Positions 31,261 to 35,136 of a stretch of DNA of 35,136 nucleotides are shown piece after piece. The stretch is from Haplomitrium mnioides (taxonomy: Eukaryota > Marchantiophyta > Haplomitriopsida > Calobryales): contig JBNGIS010032399.1 in the NCBI GenBank assembly GCA_049999725.1, forward strand, positions 1-35,136, given 5' to 3'. Position numbers and translations under genes: made by a program. Each line of letters starts with the position of its first letter. The stretch's first letter is position 1. Under the pieces are notes generated by a model. It was given only the letters and a program-made list of their open reading frames with translations. It made no database searches and was not told the origin of the DNA.

Positions 31261-33230
31261 TAATGCTTTGAGCCAGAATAACCAAGGCGTGAGGATTAAT
31301 AAGCTAAAAAGTCTTCAGAAGTTCTAGCACAAGATTGAAGACAGCTTGAGAAAGACCTACACCAAGATGACAAGGCTCATCAATGGAACAAAAAGAGGAT
31401 TTGATTCTTGAGTGAGGGTCTACTCGTCAAAATTTGTCGAGGCATCAACAAGCAGTGAAAATTGTATACAGTTCTATGTCCAAGAAAACAAATAGAATTT
31501 TTAGGGATTTGGCTTTCTCTTGGGATTTTGTCAAAAAAATAGTTGATTGAGATATTTGAAATAAGTTGATTGTGTTCAAGAATTCATCAAGCAGACGTTC
31601 ATGAGAAGAACCAACAGAAGAAGCGTGTTGTTTGTTTCTGAAGAAGACTTGCAGGAGGAGGTTTTTGGGTTTTGGGTCTGCTTTGAGGCAATTACACAAG
31701 ACTTCCCCACGATCTACAATTTGACACTATAGTGCAAGGACCAAGCTGATGTCATTTTGCTCCTCCAAATTTTCGTTTGCATGGCTTTGTCAAGTAGGCT
31801 TGATTTCTTATGTGCAGCATTGAAGAGTCTTTATTTTTAGGGATTTGCAAAAATTGAGAGTTCAAGGATTCTTCCTCAAGCCGTTTGATTGCGCATAGCA
31901 TCAAGCATAGATTTTTGCATCAAAAGGGGCTATATAAGTCGACATTCAAGCAAGCCTTTGTGGAGTTGCTTAGGATTCATCAAGAGCACAGTTTTGTTGA
32001 GGGATGTTGTCAACGTTATGGAGTAGGGGCTTTGATTTGTGTGGGTTTGCTTAGAGTTGGTTGAGCACAAAAAATCATCTTAGTGCCTCTTATAGATGTC
32101 TCGATTTTTTGGTGTTGCTCAGAGTTTGTGAGCAGGGAGGGAAGAATTCACATGAAATACATAGTTTTTTTTAGCAATTGCTCTAATAGTTCTTGCAAAG
32201 GCAAATTTTTAAGAAGAAGAAGCTTTGATTGCTACTCAAATATTGGCAAAGACAACCTCTGAGAGAATGTTGTAAGAGCTAGTGCAGAAAATTAAAGCAA
32301 CCTTTCTATCAAGGTTTTGTTGAGCTCTAGAGAATTTGCAAGAGGGCAAGATTTCCTCTGAAATTTATTTGTTGTGGAAGTCACTTCATTTGCAAAGGCA
32401 ATTTTCAGATCTTTTTGCATAACTGAGTCTTGAAGACCACAAAAAGAAGCCTTAGTTGTGGTAGATGGCTCCTTGGCCTACAAGGATTTATGCATTTCAA
32501 CTAATGTTGCAAATTGTTGCACGTGATTACTTTGTCGAGCAACAAATTTGTTGAAAGGAAATCATTCAAAGGGGATTTGTTCAAGCATGTATGATTTTTT
32601 TGTAGAGGAAGTCTTATTTGGAGCACCATTGCTTCACCCAATTGCAAGATTGGCCAAAGAATTCTATGGGTTGTTGAGGTTCTATTTTGGAACAATTGTT
32701 TGGTGTAGAAATTGCTGCATTATAAAAGCAAGGATTGTAAGACCATTATTGAACAGATTTAGAAGCCTCTTGAAGTTGTCTGATTTTCATTGTTAGTGTT
32801 GGTGAATAGATCTTAGCATTGGTACTAAGTTGTAGGAAGGTAGTCTATTCAATTGTGTAAATCTGAGTGCAGGGGTATCGTTTGAAATTGGGTTTGTGAG
32901 CCTTTGGACCATTTTTTGTGGAACTTGATCAATAGCCAAAAATATATATCAGATTTGTTTCATAGCAGTCACACCTTTTGGTAATTGATGGGTTGTTAGA
33001 AACTACAAAATCGAGTAACACAAAGATTCATCAGCAAGCATAGAGGATGGCAAGGACTACGATGGATTTTTCATAAGAGCAGGGCCAGAGTAGGAGGCTC
33101 TATATTTCTGGTTTCTATTGTAGCAGATTCTGGTAATCGCAGACACAGACCAAGAGCATTTCTTGCACCAAGAAATTGCAAAGTTAGCTAAGCCACAACC
33201 AACAATCTTCCACACAACATTCATATTATG
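31261..33230. other. Non-coding interior of the AAATA insertion
   Basis: About 2 kb with no confident protein frame. Phrases like AAGAAGACTTGCAGGAGG and TTTGTTGAGCTCTAGAG suggest LTR/leader sequence. No PBS, polypurine tract or internal TG...CA boundary could be placed. Confidence 0.4.
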
Positions 33231-33286
33231 TTCGAAGAAAAACTCAAAATATCTAAAAATAGAAATCTACATGGAACGGTGTGACA

Positions 33287-33430
33287 AATAAGCCACCACA
33301 CCAACTGTATAAATGATGTCAGATTTGGTGATAGTGAGATATATCAAGTACCCAACAATTTGTTTTGAAAGTGTGACATTTTCAAGCAATTCACCTTCAT
33401 CAATAATTAACTTTAGATTGAGATGCATAG
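33287..33430 (-). pseudogene. pol: Copia RT fragment, truncated by insertion
   Basis: Minus strand reads MHLNLKLIIDEGELLENVTL, SKQIVGYLIYLTITKSDIIY, TVGVVAYF, then the AAATA insertion. This is the end of RT ('EGELL.D...YRQLVGSLIYLTITRPDI'). It continues in frame at 30,300 (FMQKPRNAHL). Its upstream end stops at 33,430 where the second GC-rich element begins. Confidence 0.88.
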
Positions 33431-35136
33431 TGTAAGCCCCCTCCTTCCGGTATTATCCTCCGAACACTGCTCTTCGGAAAGAAAAGGCTGATTTTTATGG
33501 GTTTCAGGTCCTTTTATGAGATGGCCCCGCTGCAAGTTATCAATTTCAGGCCTTAAGGGTGTTCCTTCTCACCTTACTGACCATTCTCCTTATTCAACTC
33601 TCTATTCAAACATTCACCCACACCACAGAAGCGCCTCTGATCAAATTCCGAAGTGTATTTCAAGGATCCAAAATAGGATCCAGACTCAAATTTTTACAAT
33701 GCAGGATCAAGTCCTGATATCTGAATTATACAGGGGATCTGCCCCCTTACTGCCTTATCCTCTAACTCTAATTCTTGGACCCCTGCTGATCTGAAATCCT
33801 GTTCACTTTGGATCTGAAATATCTTCCCAGTAATTACAAACAGAATACAAAACTAACTACACCCTGCATACACAACACCACACACTCCGCCGGCATTCCT
33901 CTGCCTTGGGCTGATCCCCGCAACACAGTCGTGACCTCACAACCCTCCATTTCTCTCGTTCCTCTACAGCTCCTCTGTTTCTCCCAAGATCCGATCTTTA
34001 CTGCCTCCCTTGCACTCCTGCTCTTTATTCCAGCAATTCCAACCTTCTCTTAAGTCTCACGATTCTAGTGACACGTCCTCCCTCTACTCACACACCCTTT
34101 TCTAGATAGTCTTTTTACCTTCCCTCGCGAGAAGCCCTGTTTGACTTCCTCAGGATCAGAAGAGGTCTTGTTTAACTTCCACCTCTGGAAGACAGTCCTC
34201 TCGATTGCTGGCCACCCACTCCACCTTGAGCTTTGAAGGGATCTTCTCTGCAGTGCGCGGGCACTAACACAGCCACTCCTCTCTTGACTCCACAAGATTT
34301 TAACACCAGCAGCCTTCTCCGAATGCTGCTGGGACTGACCTCCTGCACAAATCCAAGCTGAGACGACACCAAGACCCCCCCTTGGCTGCCCCTCACGAAA
34401 TACAAACCAAGAGAATCCTCTTCTCCTCTGAGTGTTGGTTCGCCTTCAAATGTGAGTACACCTGAGTAGTCTGAGCCTCTAGAGCCTCCCGCTCAACGAT
34501 TCCCAACACCTCCTCAGTCCACCTCCACCTTGTGATAGCCTTCCTTCACGAGTCCACCCAATGCACCCAAGGTCTCACCAAAACTCTCTCCTCGTATCTC
34601 GCTGCTTTCCTTGCACCCAAAAATAGTCCCCGTAGCTTCAAAGCGAGGTAGTCTATCCCCACGCTCGTTTCCCCCCCAGCCTCCATGATTCATCCCCACC
34701 CTTCCTTGGAAGTCTCTGTTTCACTTATCTCACGATTGAGAGGTGTATCCCGCATTTTTACATGGCTTGTAGGTGGGTTTTTTACCAGATTCAGAGGGTG
34801 AAAGTTACTCCAACAGCTGGGCCTCGTCGTTTACTTTCCAACAGGACTGATTTCCCGCGAATCTGACACCTGTAGCTCTGCAAATCGGCTTTTGAATAGA
34901 CATACTTTTTTCCTTTGTGTTTTCCTCGTGTTAGCATGACAACCCGTGAGATCCTTCGGATGCCAAGTAGCTGACAGGTGGCGCGTCACATGAGCCCGTT
35001 GGATTCTTTGGACACGGAAAAGAGTGAGATTCCACGGACATTCGGCAGCTGACATGTGGCGCGTCGAGGGAGCCCGTTGGATTCGCGAATCTCAAGATTC
35101 TCGAGGGATCTCTAAGATTCCCGTAGATTCCCAGAG
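33431..35136 (-). mobile_element. Second GC-rich LTR-like element, inverted, cut by window edge
   Basis: Begins on the plus strand with TGTAAGCCCCCTCC. The copia codons just left of it end at CATAG, so the junction is sharp. Reverse-complemented, 33,431-34,330 aligns with the end of the 24,505-28,415 element: shared blocks include TTCCCTCGCGAGAAGCC, ACTTCCACCTCT, CCCACTCCACC and GGGGCCATCTCA. 33,560-34,080 is more diverged. The right part is GC-rich with tandem units at 34,970 and 35,048. The other end and TSD are outside the window. Frames inside (for example 33,516-33,794) look like chance. Confidence 0.8.
34970..35125. repeat. Two 78-bp tandem units
   Basis: GCTGACAGGTGGCGCGTC (34,970) and GCTGACATGTGGCGCGTC (35,048) start units that both continue AGCCCGTTGGATTC. 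Resemble the ACGTGGC-bearing units in the first GC-rich element. Confidence 0.75.

Larger units (their letters stand above)
30301..33286. mobile_element. TG...CA insertion in copia pol (2,986 bp, TSD AAATA)
   Basis: Starts TGTTGTGCACATACAC and ends ACGGTGTGACA, flanked by AAATA at 30,296-30,300 and 33,287-33,291. Removing it plus one AAATA joins the copia codons in frame. The ends match the gag-protease element's termini inverted (right end to 22,766-22,820, left end to about 29,010-29,137), so by its ends it lies on the minus strand. Yet a gag relic inside (30,704-31,260) reads on the plus strand. 31,280-33,230 has no recognised coding part. Probably a solo LTR or deleted element with a further nested fragment. 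Confidence 0.8.

Noticed and set aside
1-35136. CRISPR array, operon, bacterial promoter or phage content
   Set aside because: The tandem arrays have no constant repeat with unique spacers, and all recognised proteins are plant-type retrotransposon proteins.

Overview
The window looks like intergenic, retrotransposon-filled chromosomal DNA of a land plant with a large genome. I see no intact host gene, tRNA, rRNA or CRISPR array. Supporting signs are plant-type Ty1/copia and Ty3/gypsy proteins, an initiator-Met primer-binding site, LTRs with TG...CA ends, 5-bp target-site duplications (TSDs), and reading frames broken mainly by TAA/TAG/TGA stops. The last is what old, methylated, C-to-T-decayed elements look like. 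A gymnosperm or fern seems most likely from the element types, but this is inference and no species can be named.

Layout. 1-2,083: 5' part of a minus-strand LTR retrotransposon (gypsy-type gag, PBS, 568-bp LTR). 2,553-5,610: unidentified minus-strand coding relic, with short-period tandem repeats inside it and at 5,700-6,035. 6,313-10,945: nearly complete but decayed minus-strand Ty1/copia gag-pol (gag zinc knuckle, protease, integrase, RT, RNase H). 10,946-13,532: non-coding leader with a strong hairpin and clustered TTCGAACTTTC motifs. 13,549-13,725 and 16,041-16,309: two copies of one short LTR in inverted orientation, with further unidentified coding relics between and beyond them. 17,000-18,760: large degenerate tandem arrays. 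19,260-22,765: faint coding relics and a possible CACTA-type terminus.

The right third is a clear nest. A plus-strand gag-protease element (22,766-29,137) is split in its protease by a GC-rich 3.9-kb LTR-like element (24,505-28,415) flanked by the TSD CTAGG. Next comes a minus-strand copia remnant (29,243-33,430; LTR, RNase H, RT). Its pol is interrupted by a 2,986-bp TG...CA element (30,301-33,286) flanked by the TSD AAATA, and truncated at 33,431 by a second, inverted copy of the GC-rich LTR-like element, which runs off the window. Removing each insert plus one TSD copy restores the host frame, so the order of insertion can be read directly.

Nothing here forms a working gene system. The notable content is the nesting, several gene-like relics I cannot assign, an LTR family found beside both gypsy gag and copia RNase H, and three separated tandem arrays sharing one near-palindromic motif.
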